Shown here piece by piece: positions 10,485 to 20,584 of a DNA stretch of 64,000 nt (positions are counted from its first letter, which is position 1; each line of letters opens with the position of its first letter). The DNA is from Prorocentrum cordatum. Taxonomy: Eukaryota; Sar; Dinophyceae; Prorocentrales; Prorocentraceae. The position numbers and the translations under genes are program-made. Below the pieces are notes generated by a model, which worked only from the letters and a program-made list of their open reading frames with translations, was not told the DNA's origin and did not search any database. The stretch is taken from NCBI GenBank assembly GCA_963575745.1, contig CAUYUJ010021048.1:30001-94000 (forward strand), read 5' to 3'.

Positions 10485-10870
10485 ATGAAGATGTCTCAGG
10501 CGAAGGCCTGGCTTTGGAGAACCAGCGTCGTGAAACAACGCCTCCCGCATCCCAATGTTGCGAGGATGTCTGGGGCGACGCGGCCCCCCTGCCATCCTAA
10601 GCGGAAGCCTTTTTTTGGTGAACCAATGTCGCAAAACAACTCCTCCAACCTTCCCATGTTGTCAGGACGTCTCAATCGAGACGCCCTACCCACCCCCCAC
10701 ACCATGTTGGATATCCTGCGTCTAATCTCCAACTTCTCAAGCGAAACCTTCATGTGTTGAGAACCAACGTCGTAAAACAACTCCTCCCACATCCCCATTT
10801 TGTCATGATGTCTCAGGCGAAACGTTCCCCCCACACCATGTTGGACATCCGACGCCCGCGTGGACACCTG
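10485..10870. repeat. AACCAACGTCGTAAAAC repeat block, right
   Basis: Same family as 8265-8770. GAACCAGCGTCGTGAAAC, GAACCAATGTCGCAAAAC and GAACCAACGTCGTAAAAC occur near 10520, 10620 and 10761, each followed by ACTCCTCC and GATGTCTC phrases. Confidence 0.85.
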
Positions 10871-10889
10871 AAAATGTTCGAGCTTCAAG

Positions 10890-11160
10890 AACCCGACGCG
10901 AGTAAATTGGATGCTCCCCTCGGGGCCCCGCTGTCGCCAGGAACAGGTGGAAACACAAGACAAACGCATGTGCGACGAGACGCATCTCCCCCTTCCGCAC
11001 ATGCATTTTCACGCGTAGGGAACACGACGCGAGTAAGTTGGATATCCCTGGGGGGGCCGCTGTCGCCACGAACGCGTGAAAAGACGTGCCCATCGCATGC
11101 GCGACGAGACGCATGCTGGAGACCCTTCTTCTGCACCCGTATTTCTACGTGCCGAATTCC
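10890..11160. repeat. Two-copy tandem duplication, about 141 bp
   Basis: GACGCGAGTAAATTGGAT at 10895 and GACGCGAGTAAGTTGGAT at 11036. Each is followed by GCCGCTGTCGCCA, GTGCGACGAGACGCAT-type text and CTTCCGCAC/CTTCTGCAC. Confidence 0.75.
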
Positions 11161-11777
11161 GACTTCACCTGCTCGACACGTTTCTGGTAAAGGGCCAAAG
11201 GCCCGCGCACTAAAAGATAATCCTGGGCCCAAACCCTTACCGGGGAAATGGCTGTCCCATCCATCGCGACCCCTGGAGGTGAAGAGAAACTTCTTGGACC
11301 CCGAACCTTGGCGCCCGTGACCGCGCCTGCCTTCTTGGAAAAGGGTCCGCCTGGCCTGATCGCCCGATTGTCGCACACCACGGCGGTCTCAACCGATCGG
11401 AAAATACCGTCCGAGTGGAGCAGGAGTGGGAGGAGGGCAGGGGGAAGGAAGCTCACCACCACCTTCACCCAGGAAGCACGGGATTTGGCGATTTGTGGGA
11501 TGCTTTCAGGTGCACAGGATGCCCAGCGAGAACGTACAGAAAAGTGTACACTACAGCCATCTTAGACACCCGTGATCATGCTTCCCATCCAGCTGTTTGT
11601 GATGCTCTTCCTGCCTCCCAGGGGAAGAGGATGGGGATGATGAGGAGAAGGGAGGGGAGGACACCAAGAGAGATTACGTATTGGTAGGTGCAAGACCGGC
11701 AGGATCAGGTGACGAATGAGGAGGGTCAGAAGGACGAAGAGGCAAAGGAGCAACAGGGTGAGGAGGGGAATCTAGCG
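11161..11777. other. Unassigned unique sequence
   Basis: No repeat family recognised and no convincing exon. Open frames here are short and lack motifs. A GA-rich patch lies near 11630-11670. Confidence 0.5.
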
Positions 11778-11964
11778 GAACAGTAATGGCATTGACATGA
11801 TATTTGGATCTCCGCGCGAATTTCTTGGATCGGCGCAGGACCCCCCTGTCTGGCGCGCGGAGCGTGCCAGGGGCGGCGCCCGAGGCGCCGCCAGGGGGGC
11901 TCCAGCGACGATCCAGGACATCCGCGCGGAGCTCCGACAGTGCCTGCTGTATGCCGTCTTGTCT
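11778..11964. mobile_element. Palindromic foldback/MITE-like element, copy 2
   Basis: Same architecture as 7748-7932: TCCGCGCGAATTTCTTGGATCG ... GATCCAGGACATCCGCGCGGA arms, apical hairpins TGGCGC/GTGCCA (one G-T pair) and GGCGGCGCC/GGCGCCGCC. It diverges from copy 1 in arm and loop sequence but keeps pairing. Confidence 0.83.
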
Positions 11965-12035
11965 TCTTGAAAGATCACGAGGAGCAGGAAGGAACAAGAG
12001 CGGGAGGAGGAGGGGGACAGGAGGACGTGCGCTCC

Positions 12036-12132
12036 CTACTCGGGCGTCTGCTGCGTCTCGTCCGCCACAAGCCCCCGCGGCTCGTAGCTGATCAGGCAGC
12101 AGCTGGCCGTGTGGCCGTGGCGCGCGGTGCGC
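12036..12132 (-). CDS. Candidate terminal exon (minus strand)
   Basis: On the minus strand a (TCC)n-rich pyrimidine tract ends in TTCAAG|GCGCAC, a plausible AG|G acceptor of the kind common in dinoflagellates. It is followed by an open frame ending GLVADETQQTPE and TAG. Encoded text such as CCLISYEPRGLVADE is mixed and non-repetitive, unlike the surrounding triplet arrays. No family recognised. It would be a last exon if real. Confidence 0.35.
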
Positions 12133-12299
12133 CTTGAAGGAGGAGGAGGAGGAGAAGGAGGAGGAGGACTAGTATCTGAGGAGGAGGAGCAGAAGGAGAG
12201 ACGGCGAGCAATGCTCCTCCTCCGCCTCCTCTTCCACTTCCTGGCTCCGGAGGGCCCTGTCCTTGCTCCTGCTCCTCCTGCTGATGCTGCTGCTGTCAC

Positions 12300-12359
12300 T
12301 CCTCCTCCTGTTCCTGTTCCTCCTCCTCCTCCTCCTCCTCCTCCTCCTCCTCCTTCTCG

Positions 12360-12416
<57 letters not shown>

Positions 12417-12626
12417 GCATCAGCATCAGCATCAGCATCAACATCATCCTCGTCGTCGTCAGCTTCACCATCATCACCATCATCATCAGCAGCAACAGCA
12501 TCATCAGTCGTCATCATCATCGTCATCACCATGATCATCATCAGCATCATCATCATCAGCAACATCAGCATCGTCAACATCCCCATCGTAATCAACATCA
12601 TCGTCATAATCAGCATCACCACCACC

Positions 12627-12660
<34 letters not shown>

Positions 12661-12845
12661 TCATCGTCATCATCATCATCATCATCATCATCATGGTCAA
12701 CATCACCATCGTAACCAACATCATCGTCATAATCAGCATCATCACCACCACCATCATCATCATCAACATCACCATCACCATCACCATCACCACCATCATC
12801 AACATCCACCGCCACCGTCATCACCATCTTCACCATCACCATCAC

Positions 12846-12878
<33 letters not shown>

Positions 12879-13051
12879 TGCCGTCATCAGCATCATCATC
12901 AGCATCATCATCATCATCGTCATCGCCATCGTCAAAATCATCATCAGCACCACCAGCATCATCATCAGCAGCATCATCACATGATCATCATCATCACCAT
13001 CATCATCATAAAAACCATCACCATCGCCATCCCCATCACCAGCACCACCAC

Positions 13052-13109
<58 letters not shown>

Positions 13110-13237
13110 GTCATCGTCATCGTCAGCAGCATCATCATCAGCATCATCGTCATCATCATAACCTTCGTCATTATCATCATCGTCATCAGTATCGTCATCA
13201 TCACCACCATCATCATCAGCAGCAACATCACTACCAC

Positions 13238-13293
<56 letters not shown>

Positions 13294-13312
13294 CCATCAC
13301 CATCGCCACCTT
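12300..13312. repeat. (CCT)n then (CAT)n triplet array
   Basis: About 50 bp of CCT followed by about 950 bp of CAT/ATC triplets with CAC, CAG and CGT variants. Poly-His, poly-Ile and poly-Asp ORFs of up to 422 codons across it are repeat frames. Confidence 0.97.
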
Positions 13313-13985
13313 CTGACGGGCGGTTTGTGAGCATAGTGTCAGAAACACCCTTTGCTCTGTTGCTGGCTATCTGCACTTTCGTGACCATCCTCTGTTGCTC
13401 AACGTCTTGAGGGTGAGGTCGAGCGGGGTGGTGGCGGACGGTGGCAAGACATCGCTTGCTTCGGTGGAGGTGCTTGATCAGCCTGCCTGGGGTAAAACAT
13501 CCTAGATGCAGGCGTGGGCAATCAGTGCCGACAACAAGCCTCCAGACCGCATCGGAGGTAGGGTGCTTGTTGTCTCGATCTATGACCAAGAGCCTCGAGG
13601 AGATGGTAACATGGGCACGAAGCGGGCAGAGGAAAGTGGGCGGGGGTGGGGCGTCAAGGCCCCCCCTCTCAAGACTGCTCATGCAACTTTCTGTTGCGCT
13701 CCTGGACAGCACTCGCGAAAACATAACCCGCTTGGACACGACCGCGACGGGCCGCTCGCCGCTGCGACACAAATACCATCATTGGACAGTGGGCTCTATG
13801 AGTATTGCTAGTGTCTACATCGTGACTGTGACGATTATTGCTGAAAATGAGGGGGAACTCGGCGTATACTAGAGAGAACTCGGCGTACAACTCGGTGCGA
13901 CTATGAGTGGACAGATAAAGAAACAATGCGCGCTATGACCGCGTCATACCGCCGCCCTGAACAAATATGCTCTGCTGCTCCACCC
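13313..13985. other. Unassigned unique sequence
   Basis: About 670 bp without recognised repeats. Minus-strand frames next to 13330 read through into the CAT array. I see no supported gene. Confidence 0.5.
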
Positions 13986-14039
13986 TCTTCCCGAGCGCGT
14001 CCTTGTTCCCGTGTCCTAGGCACGCCTCGGATCCCAAGG

Positions 14040-15900
14040 AAGCCGATCAGGACGGACGGCATTAAAGTCCGTGTGCGTCCAATAGCATGTACGCTTCAGA
14101 CCACAACTATAATGTTGACGACACAGGTCGCCTGGCTTGCAACCCGCGAAGACACCCCAATTGTCTGGCCTCTCCATGAAATCGAACAGAGGGTTCTCTT
14201 TAAAGATAACAACACCTGGGTATATTCGGATGACTCAATCATAACCGTCGAACCAGCCGGATGAAAAAGCTATATGTGTTGCCTCGACTGCGCCAGCTTG
14301 GTATCCAGAGTTCTTGATGAAGCGAATGGTTTTTCTTCTGCATGGCAAATCGCGCACCAGCTTTTCGTACTGGCGCCTCTCTTTCGGTGGCGCATTATCC
14401 TCTCCCGCTGAAAGTTTGTGCAATCCCACAGAGTGTGGCGTCTGCGTTCGATTGTTAGCCTAGGTAAGCGGTTGAGCAATCCCGCCTGACACGACAAAAA
14501 AGCCAAATGCTGCTTAGACCCCACAGTTTTGATGAAAAGCACCACGCGCAGTAAACTAGTGGTGCCTGTCTCGAGCGACACTGTCGACATGCCCGACGTG
14601 AAATTTACAATCTGCGACCACCTGGCCGACATTTCTTCGTCGAGTTCCTCGCCATTCCAGCATGCCTCCATTAACAATTGTCTTGAAGATATTGGGAATC
14701 CCTGGTCACAAAAACCAGTACGCCACAGATGTGTCTCGAGCTGCCACGCGTGCAGAAGAACGCAGCGCACCTCAGAGCTGTGCCATACTTCGCTGTCTCG
14801 TGTCTGGCAGGCGTAATCGTTGTGATCTTGCCAAATGTACCTTTCTTTCTTCGCCGCATAAATCGACCGGAAAGCTTGAGAAACAAACAACTCTACATCT
14901 TCTCCAACCTTGCCATCCCAATGGTTGAAGGCATCTCTAGGGATGCGGTCCAATCGAACAGCATAAAAATCCGCATTCGTCTTAACATCGTCCTGGAGAC
15001 CGCATCCAGAACGTTGATCGCAGCAGATGGTGCGAACCTTGTGTACACATGGACTTAAATTGCAACTCGCAAAGATACCCCGATTATCTGGCATACCCGT
15101 GAGCGATATCATATAGTTTCCGTTGTAGATGACAACGTCGGACTCAATCATAACTGCTGAACCACCCGCTAGAAAAGACGACATGTACAGCTTTCTGTGC
15201 TCCTTAGTCCCCTCCTGGGTTTTCCAAGAAATAAGCTTGCTTAGTTCCAGTCGTCCACGGGGCCAACAGCTGCTCATACTTCTGCCGAAGCCGCTGGGAC
15301 ACCTCTACAATATATTCTACAGCACCGACAACACTGCGCTCGTCTTCCAACACAGATCAGACGGCATCCGCCCTGGATAGCATTGGTAAGCGGCTCATCA
15401 AATCTGCCTGACATTCTAAAAAGCTAGTGTGTCGATCCGACCGCGTGGCTGAGATAAACAAAACCATGCGCAACGCATCCTGGACACCAGATGAATTCGC
15501 CGAGGACTCCGTTGCCTCGATCGACGTATGCGCGGCGTTCAGCGAGGCGTTCCCTAGCCGAGACCATCCGTGGAATGTCCAGCCGAATTCACGCATATTG
15601 ACGCTCCTGTCACCAGTGCGAAAGGCTGCTGCCACATAAGTTGTCGCAACAGCGTGCGCATCCAGCCGACTACCATCACCAGCGCGCGCAACCGTAGCTA
15701 CACTCCCGTCGCCAGCACTCGCGGCTGTGTTCGCAGAAGCTGTCGTAGGAGCGTGCGCATCTGGCCGATCACCATCGCCTGCGCGCGCTACCGTCTTCCC
15801 GAAACTGCTGGCATCCAACTGGTCTCCGGGCGTCTTCCTAAATGGAGGGCCCTTGACACTCACGGCCTCGAGGTGCTTGCTGGCCGCCTGAAACAGGAAG
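14040..15900. repeat. 0.92-kb tandem duplication inside the retrogene
   Basis: GGTAAGCGGTTGAGCAAT at 14462 matches GGTAAGCGGCTCATCAAAT at 15385; GCAACCCGCGAAGACACCCC at 14138 matches GCAACTCGCAAAGATACCCC at 15061. Both pairs are offset by 923 bp. A third pair, GACTCAATCATAACCG/CTG at 14232 and 15141, is offset by 909 bp, so there is an indel between units. Divergence is substantial, so the duplication is old and may predate retroposition. Confidence 0.88.
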
Positions 15901-16032
15901 GAGCCGCCAACAATCCATCGAAAATCCCCCCGAGTTCATAAAGAGGCAGCATTGCCACAACAAACAAAGTGACACCCAAAGAGAGAACTTTCACTTCGTT
16001 ACCAGGCAGTGACATCCAATCCGCCACAGCAG

Positions 16033-16054
16033 CTTGAGCCAAAATGGCGACGGA
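16033..16054 (-). other. Relict dinoflagellate spliced leader (dinoSL)
   Basis: The minus strand reads T, then CCGTCGCC, then ATTTTGGCTCAAG: 22 nt matching the dinoSL consensus (D-CCGTAGCC-ATTTTGGCTCAAG) at all positions but one (A to C at position 6). The next bases are CTGCTG, not the GT donor an SL RNA gene would have, so this is an SL exon joined to an mRNA body. It is a genomic imprint of trans-splicing followed by reverse transcription. Confidence 0.92.
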
Positions 16055-16223
16055 GAATGCTCCAAGAACACTTCTCGATCCCCGTGCCTCGCAAATCAGC
16101 TGCGTTTATTCGCTGCCATGCTTCGAATGAGGACATGTCTCGCCGCCAATGCGCTCGTGCTTGTTAGGTGACAGTTGTGACTCACGCGGTCTAGTCCTGG
16201 CTATGTGCACCCAGTCCCTAGGC

Positions 16224-16260
16224 TCCTCCTCCTCCTCCTCCTCCTCCCTCTTACTCGCTC
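16224..16260. repeat. (CCT)n microsatellite
   Basis: Short CTCCTCCTCC tract, on the downstream (minus-strand) side of the candidate exon 16278-16393. Confidence 0.9.
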
Positions 16261-16277
16261 TCAGAGGGCCCAGGGGC

Positions 16278-16393
16278 CTCTGGTCAAGGCCCCCCAAGGT
16301 CACGCCCTGCGGCGCGATCTCGCCGCACACCGACGCGCCCGCGACAGGGAGGCGCCCATCGCCGATGGCCTGGCGGAGCTCTTCATATGCGAC
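16278..16393 (-). CDS. Candidate internal exon (minus strand)
   Basis: The minus strand shows pyrimidine-rich CCCCGCCCCCCGAG|GTCGCATATGAAG, an open frame of about 38 codons (VAYEELRQAIGDGRLPVAGA, then CGEIAPQGVTLGGLDQ), and CCAGAG|GCCCCT as a possible GC donor (GC donors are well known in dinoflagellates). It has a balanced amino-acid mix and no repeats, and lies just upstream on the minus strand of the SL retrogene but is unrelated to it. No family assigned. Confidence 0.4.
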
Positions 16394-16669
16394 CTCGGGG
16401 GGCGGGGAAATCTCAGAGCAGGGAGGAGGTGGTGGTGGTGGTGGTGGCTACGGCATTGAGGCGGCCCTCGTGCCAAAAACATCGTCGAGTAATCGGAATA
16501 ATCGCATAGCCCGTGATACAGGGCAACGCGCGAATGTCTCATTCCGAACGCAGCCCCTCGAAACGAGGAGGGGCACCCCGCCGTCAACCCGCGGCATGCC
16601 GAGGGAGGAGCCAGGAGTGAGGGAAGAGTGGGGAGAAGGAGGAGGGAGGAGGTACCTTCTCCTCCTCGT

Positions 16670-16800
16670 CGCACCACTAGGCGTGTCGGTAGGGCGGGCT
16701 GGGCTTTTCGCCCGAATCACCCTCGCCGACTGCGATCCTGGAGCTCGACATTCCCGACAGGCACACGGATAGAGCGGGTCGTGTTCAAAATGTGGCTCTC
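16670..16800. repeat. GTCGG-GGGCGG interspersed module, copy 2
   Basis: GTGTCGGTAGGGCGGGCTGGGC with GCGATCCTGGAGCTCGACA and TTCAAAATGTGGCTCTCGCC; the same phrases occur in order at 20340-20580. A further eroded stretch (CGCGCCGCGCACATTCATCT) follows near 16885-16915. Confidence 0.7.
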
Positions 16801-16954
16801 GCCTGGGCGTCGACCATATTTGCTGCAAAAGCGTACAGCAGATAGATGGATGGATAACGAACGGTTTTAAAAAGAAATGTCTCGCCTTCGCGCCGCGCAC
16901 ATTCATCTTAAAAGCTGCCACCAGGGGCACCGATGGAGGGCGGCTTGTTTTCAA

Positions 16955-17480
16955 GCTGTAGCCGTCGCCCTAGCGACGAGCACAGCCGCCTTCAAGCATC
17001 CAACAGCTACAAGGATGAATGCCAACGGTCTTCATGATGTGGCCATTGCCTTGGCGCGGCGCGCAGTCACCTTCCTTCAACGTGTCCAGAACCTGCAAGG
17101 ACGGGGGACGTGGAACCGTGCCGCTCTGGAGCTCTTCGAGTCTATGACCAGACGTGTACACTCGCTTGGCATTTGCAAGGGCGGACGGCGGCTCCTCTCT
17201 GTTGCTCCAGAATGCGGATCTCGCGTGCAACTTCCCCAGCGCTCACGGCCCGGCGTGCAACAGCTGCGCGGACGGAGGGCGCCTCCTTAAACAGACGAGG
17301 CTCTGGCGTGACACCTCCTCAGACTGCATGACGCTACGGTAGAGGGAAACAACTAGTGAACACCCCCCCTGCCCCCAAAACTCAAAGTTGGCACGCGCGG
17401 GGGAGACTGCGGTCGAGGTGCAACTCATCAGACCCACCGCCAACTTTGAACATTGGGGGGAGGGGGAGGCGTTCACAGAT
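16955..17480. other. Eroded repeat-like sequence, no gene
   Basis: Phrases such as GCGACGAGCACAGCCGCC and GCGGCGCGCAGTCACC recall the module at 16670-16955 but are too diverged to delimit. No coding frame supported. Confidence 0.4.
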
Positions 17481-17489
17481 GAATGTGGC

Positions 17490-17965
17490 AGGAGTGTTCG
17501 CTATGTTTTCGAGGCCTGCACATTGTCGCATCCCTGCTGGCGACAGCAAAACTCCATGTACCAAAAACGTGTTCGGTCGTATGGAATATGTTCCGAGCCT
17601 TACGCGCATGCGTATCGGTCCTTGCGGGTCGCTTTCGGTCCTTGCCGACGCCAGGTCTCAGATGCTTCTCAGCTCCCCTCCCCTTGCCCAAACGAGGAAC
17701 CCTGATGCACTCCCGCCCCAAGAAAGATGCAATACGTCTTTCTGGGCTCACGGTTCACGTGTTCGGTCCTTGCGGGTCGTTTTTCGGTCCTTGCGGACGC
17801 GGTGTCTCAGGTGCTCCTGTGTTTCCAGATTTTCTCCCCACCCGCGCACTACGCACATTCATTTCTGCCCAGAAAGACATTGCGTCTTTTTCGGGTCCAT
17901 GGTGCATTTGTTCAGTGCTTGCGGGTCGTTGCTCGGTCCGTTCCGCCGCGGTGCCCCAACTGGTT
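17490..17965. repeat. 148-bp tandem repeat, 3 copies
   Basis: CTTGCGGGTCG recurs at about 17621, 17769 and 17918 (148-149 bp apart), flanked by GTTCGGTC and CTTTCGGTC/TTTTCGGTC and by GAAAGATGCAATACG/GAAAGACATTGCGTC. Confidence 0.85.
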
Positions 17966-18177
17966 CTTAGTCCCCCCGTTTCCCCGTCGCGGGGGGGGGG
18001 GGGGGCGAACAAAAAGGACCTGTAATGACAGAAACACATCACACTGTTTCTTGGCCGCATGGCGTAGCTCCTCTGGCCGTGGCCGCAGTATCCACCTTGG
18101 TACAGAGGGCGGGGGAGGCAGGCGGGTCCCGAGGGCGCTCGGGGCCCTCGGGGCTTTTTCGTCGCTCTCGGGCTCTC

Positions 18178-18246
18178 GGGGAGGAGGAGGAGGAGGAGGA
18201 GGAGGAGGAGGAGGAGGAGGAGGAGGAGGAGGAGGAGGAGGAGGAA
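18178..18246. repeat. (GGA)n microsatellite
   Basis: Uninterrupted GGA triplets over about 65 bp; purine/pyrimidine-asymmetric. Confidence 0.97.
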
Positions 18247-18469
18247 TAGGATGAGGAGGACCTCTGGCCGTGGCGAATTCGAAGGGTACAGAACGCTCCC
18301 ATTTCCAAGACGAGTCTCTCGCCAGAATGGCTGGCCCATTGGGCGCTCGTCTTCTCGAGGGGTGCCCCCCGCAGTGCGCAGGAATGCCTGCGGGCACTTC
18401 CGAGGAGGAGGCTCGGGACGGGAGGGCGGATTGCAGCGCCGTTGGTGCATCCTGGACTTAGCCTGGTCC

Positions 18470-18610
18470 TCCTCCTCCTCCTCCTCCTTATCCTCGCCTT
18501 TTCTTTTCTCTCTCTCTCTTTCTCTCTCTCTTTTGTTTCTCTCTCTCTCTCTCTGTATCTCTTTCTCTCTCTCTCTCTCCCCCCCTCTCTCTCCCTCTTC
18601 ACACTCCATC
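18470..18610. repeat. CCT then (CT)n tract
   Basis: CCTCCTCCTCCT followed by CTCTCTCTCT with TTT interruptions. Downstream to about 19050 the sequence stays strand-asymmetric (pyrimidine then purine rich) with no coding frame. Confidence 0.95.
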
Positions 18611-19599
18611 CCTCCGTTTCCCCGCCCCCTCCTACTGTTCCCCCTCCTCCGCACCCTCATCACGCGCGTCTTTCTCGGCCTCACCATCGCTGTCGCCGTT
18701 GTTCCCTGCATCCTCCACCTAATCCAATTCTTCACTTCAACCTCCCCTCGCCCCGCTGTGCCCCCCTCCTTCCGATTCCCGCTCTGCCATTCTCCCTCCG
18801 AGGGTGTGGGGAAACGGAGAATGAAGGGAGAGAGGTAGTGAAAAGGACATGAACGGAGAAAGGATAAATGGATAGAAGCGGAGGAGGGGGGAGTGGAGAA
18901 AGAAAGAAAGAGGAGAAGGAGGAGGAAGAACAGAAGAGCAGATGATGATGAGGAGGAGGAGGAGCAGCAGAAGAGGAGGAACAATAAGAAGAGAGAGGGG
19001 GTGGAGGAAGAGTGATGAGAAGAAACAGAAGGACGACGACGACGAGTCCATGGATCGGGGGAGGTGCCCTCCCCAACATGCGGCTGGTAGCGCCTCGTTC
19101 GGCGGCGGCAATCAGCGATTTCCTATGGAAACGGGGCCCGTAGCTAATCCACGCCCCCTTAATCCATGTTTGCGATCGCTTGACAACTGCTGCTGCTATT
19201 GCTGCTGCTGCTGCTGCTCCACCTCCTTCCCTCTCCTACTCCCGCTGCGTCCACCCGTTCTCCTCCGTCTTCCCCCGCCCCTTGTCTCCCCCTTCGCCCT
19301 CAACCGCTGCTCCTTATTAGTATACTCCCCCTCCCCCACTCGACCTGCCGCCAACCAGGGTCAACGCCAACCCCCCCCACGATCCCTGTCAAGACAAATA
19401 CAGATAACACTTTGCTGCTCGTCGTCGTCGTCCTCCTCCTCCACCTTTCCCCGGGCGCGTCCTGACCAGCATCTCGACGGGAATCTGGCCATGACGACGA
19501 GAGAAGCCTGCTGGAGGCGCCCAAACAAGAGAAACACCCCACACAGAATCCACGAAGCTCAGCTCCCGATCCGGGCATCCCTCCTTCCTACTAGAAGAA
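18611..19599. other. Pyrimidine- then purine-rich low-complexity DNA
   Basis: C/T-rich to about 18830, then A/G-rich (AGGAGGAGGAGAAGAA) to about 19050, then GCTGCTGCTGCT near 19190-19220 and mixed sequence. No gene supported. Confidence 0.6.
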
Positions 19600-19782
19600 A
19601 GCCAACACATATATCATAAACGGTTGAAGGTCCGAGCGGATTTCTTAGATCGGCGCTGAAACTCCTTCCCTGGCGCGCGGAGCACGCCAGGGGCGGCGCA
19701 GGAAGCGCTGTCAGGGAAGACAAGCGCCGATTAAAGAAATCCGCGCGGAGCTGTGTAAGTTTATGCTTAGGCAGTTGTTCAA
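19600..19782. mobile_element. Palindromic foldback/MITE-like element, copy 3
   Basis: Core 19618-19762 is 145 bp, exactly as long as copy 1. Arms CCGAGCGGATTTCTTAGATCGG and CCGATTAAAGAAATCCGCGCGG pair almost fully. The second apical stem is GGCGGCGC/GCGCTGTC, which still pairs if G-T is allowed, so structure is retained as sequence drifts. It abuts the GT array. Confidence 0.84.
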
Positions 19783-19990
<208 letters not shown>

Positions 19991-20034
19991 TCGTTCTTTA
20001 TTTTGTCAGTTCTTTGTTTATTGCTGTTTTATGT

Positions 20035-20315
20035 TCTCTCTCTCTCTGCCTCTGTCTCTGTCTCTGTGTCTCTCTCTCTCTCTCTCCCTCTCTCTCTATA
20101 TATACACACGTCCTCCTCCCCCTCCTCCTCCTCCTCCTCCTCCTTCTCGAGGCCCGCTGAGAGCGCCCCAAAAGCCGAAAACGGCCCCAAACCTCCCGTC
20201 GTGACTTCTTCACGACGCGAGGAGGTGGGAGCCACTCTTGTTCTTCTTCTTCTTCTTCTCCCTCTCCTCCTCCTCCTCCTCTTCCTCCTCCTCCTCCTCC
20301 TCCTCCTCCATGCCT
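20035..20315. repeat. (TC)n, CCT and TTC tracts
   Basis: TCTCTCTGTCTC to about 20100, a TATATATACAC patch, then CCTCCTCCTCC blocks at 20110-20145 and 20265-20312 around a non-repetitive 100-bp segment. Confidence 0.93.
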
Positions 20316-20339
20316 TTTCCTGATAGAAGCTCCTCCCTG

Positions 20340-20580
20340 TCGCACCCCGAGACGTGTCGGTACGGCGGGCTGGGCGTTCCGCCTGAGACTCTTTCGCCAA
20401 TTCTGATCCTGGAGCTGCAGAGTTGCAATAGCTTCACGGATGGAGGACGGGTGCCTTTCAAATTGTGTTCATCGACTGAGCGCCGCACACACGCGTCCTA
20501 ACAATTGCAACGGCTTCACGGATTGAGGACGGGTGGTTTTCAAAATGTGGCTCTCGCCCGAGCGCCGCGCACATACGCCT
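20340..20580. repeat. GTCGG-GGGCGG interspersed module, copy 3 (with an inner duplication)
   Basis: GTCGGTACGGCGGGCTGGGC followed by CTGATCCTGGAGCTGCAG. AACAATTGCAACGGCTTCACGGATTGAGGACG-type text then repeats a neighbouring TGCAATAGCTTCACGGATGGAGGACG segment. It ends in TTCAAAATGTGGCTCTCGCC as in copy 2. Confidence 0.75.
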
Positions 20581-20584
20581 TGGA

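Larger units (their letters stand above)
13990..16054 (-). pseudogene. SL-tagged processed retrogene, type II membrane protein with two tandem GT-like domains
   Basis: Reading the minus strand: spliced leader (16054-16033), 17-nt leader, ATG at 16015, and a short N-terminus with a hydrophobic segment VLSLGVTLFVVAML (signal-anchor type). After a frameshift near 15880 comes an Ala/Gly/Asp-rich stem with repeated ARAGDG, then domain unit 1 (VLFISATRSD, SRLPML, KYEQLLAPW, SAVMIESDVVIYN, MPDNRGIFASCN, DAFNHWDGKVG, FRSIYAAKKERYIWQ). Unit 2 (VLFIKTVGS, NRLPRL, QYEKLVRD, STVMIESSEY) follows and is cut off near 13990. The stretch 15277-14270 is still open for 335 codons; elsewhere there are stops and frameshifts. 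No introns and a fused SL mean it came from a mature mRNA. Short hydrophobic anchor, stem and a DVVIYN-type core suggest a Golgi glycosyltransferase-like protein. That function is inference and I cannot name the family. Confidence 0.8.

Noticed and set aside
9147-10634. 495-codon minus-strand ORF
   Set aside because: Ile/Ser/His/Thr reading of a GAT triplet array with GTPSSS punctuation; no domain and no codon signal beyond the repeat.
12263-13772. Poly-His, poly-Ile and poly-Asp ORFs of 261-422 codons
   Set aside because: Frames through a CAT/ATC microsatellite; stop-free by composition.
16033-16054. Spliced-leader RNA gene
   Set aside because: The SL sequence is followed by CTGCTGTGG and an ORF, not by a GT donor and a short SL intron with an Sm site.
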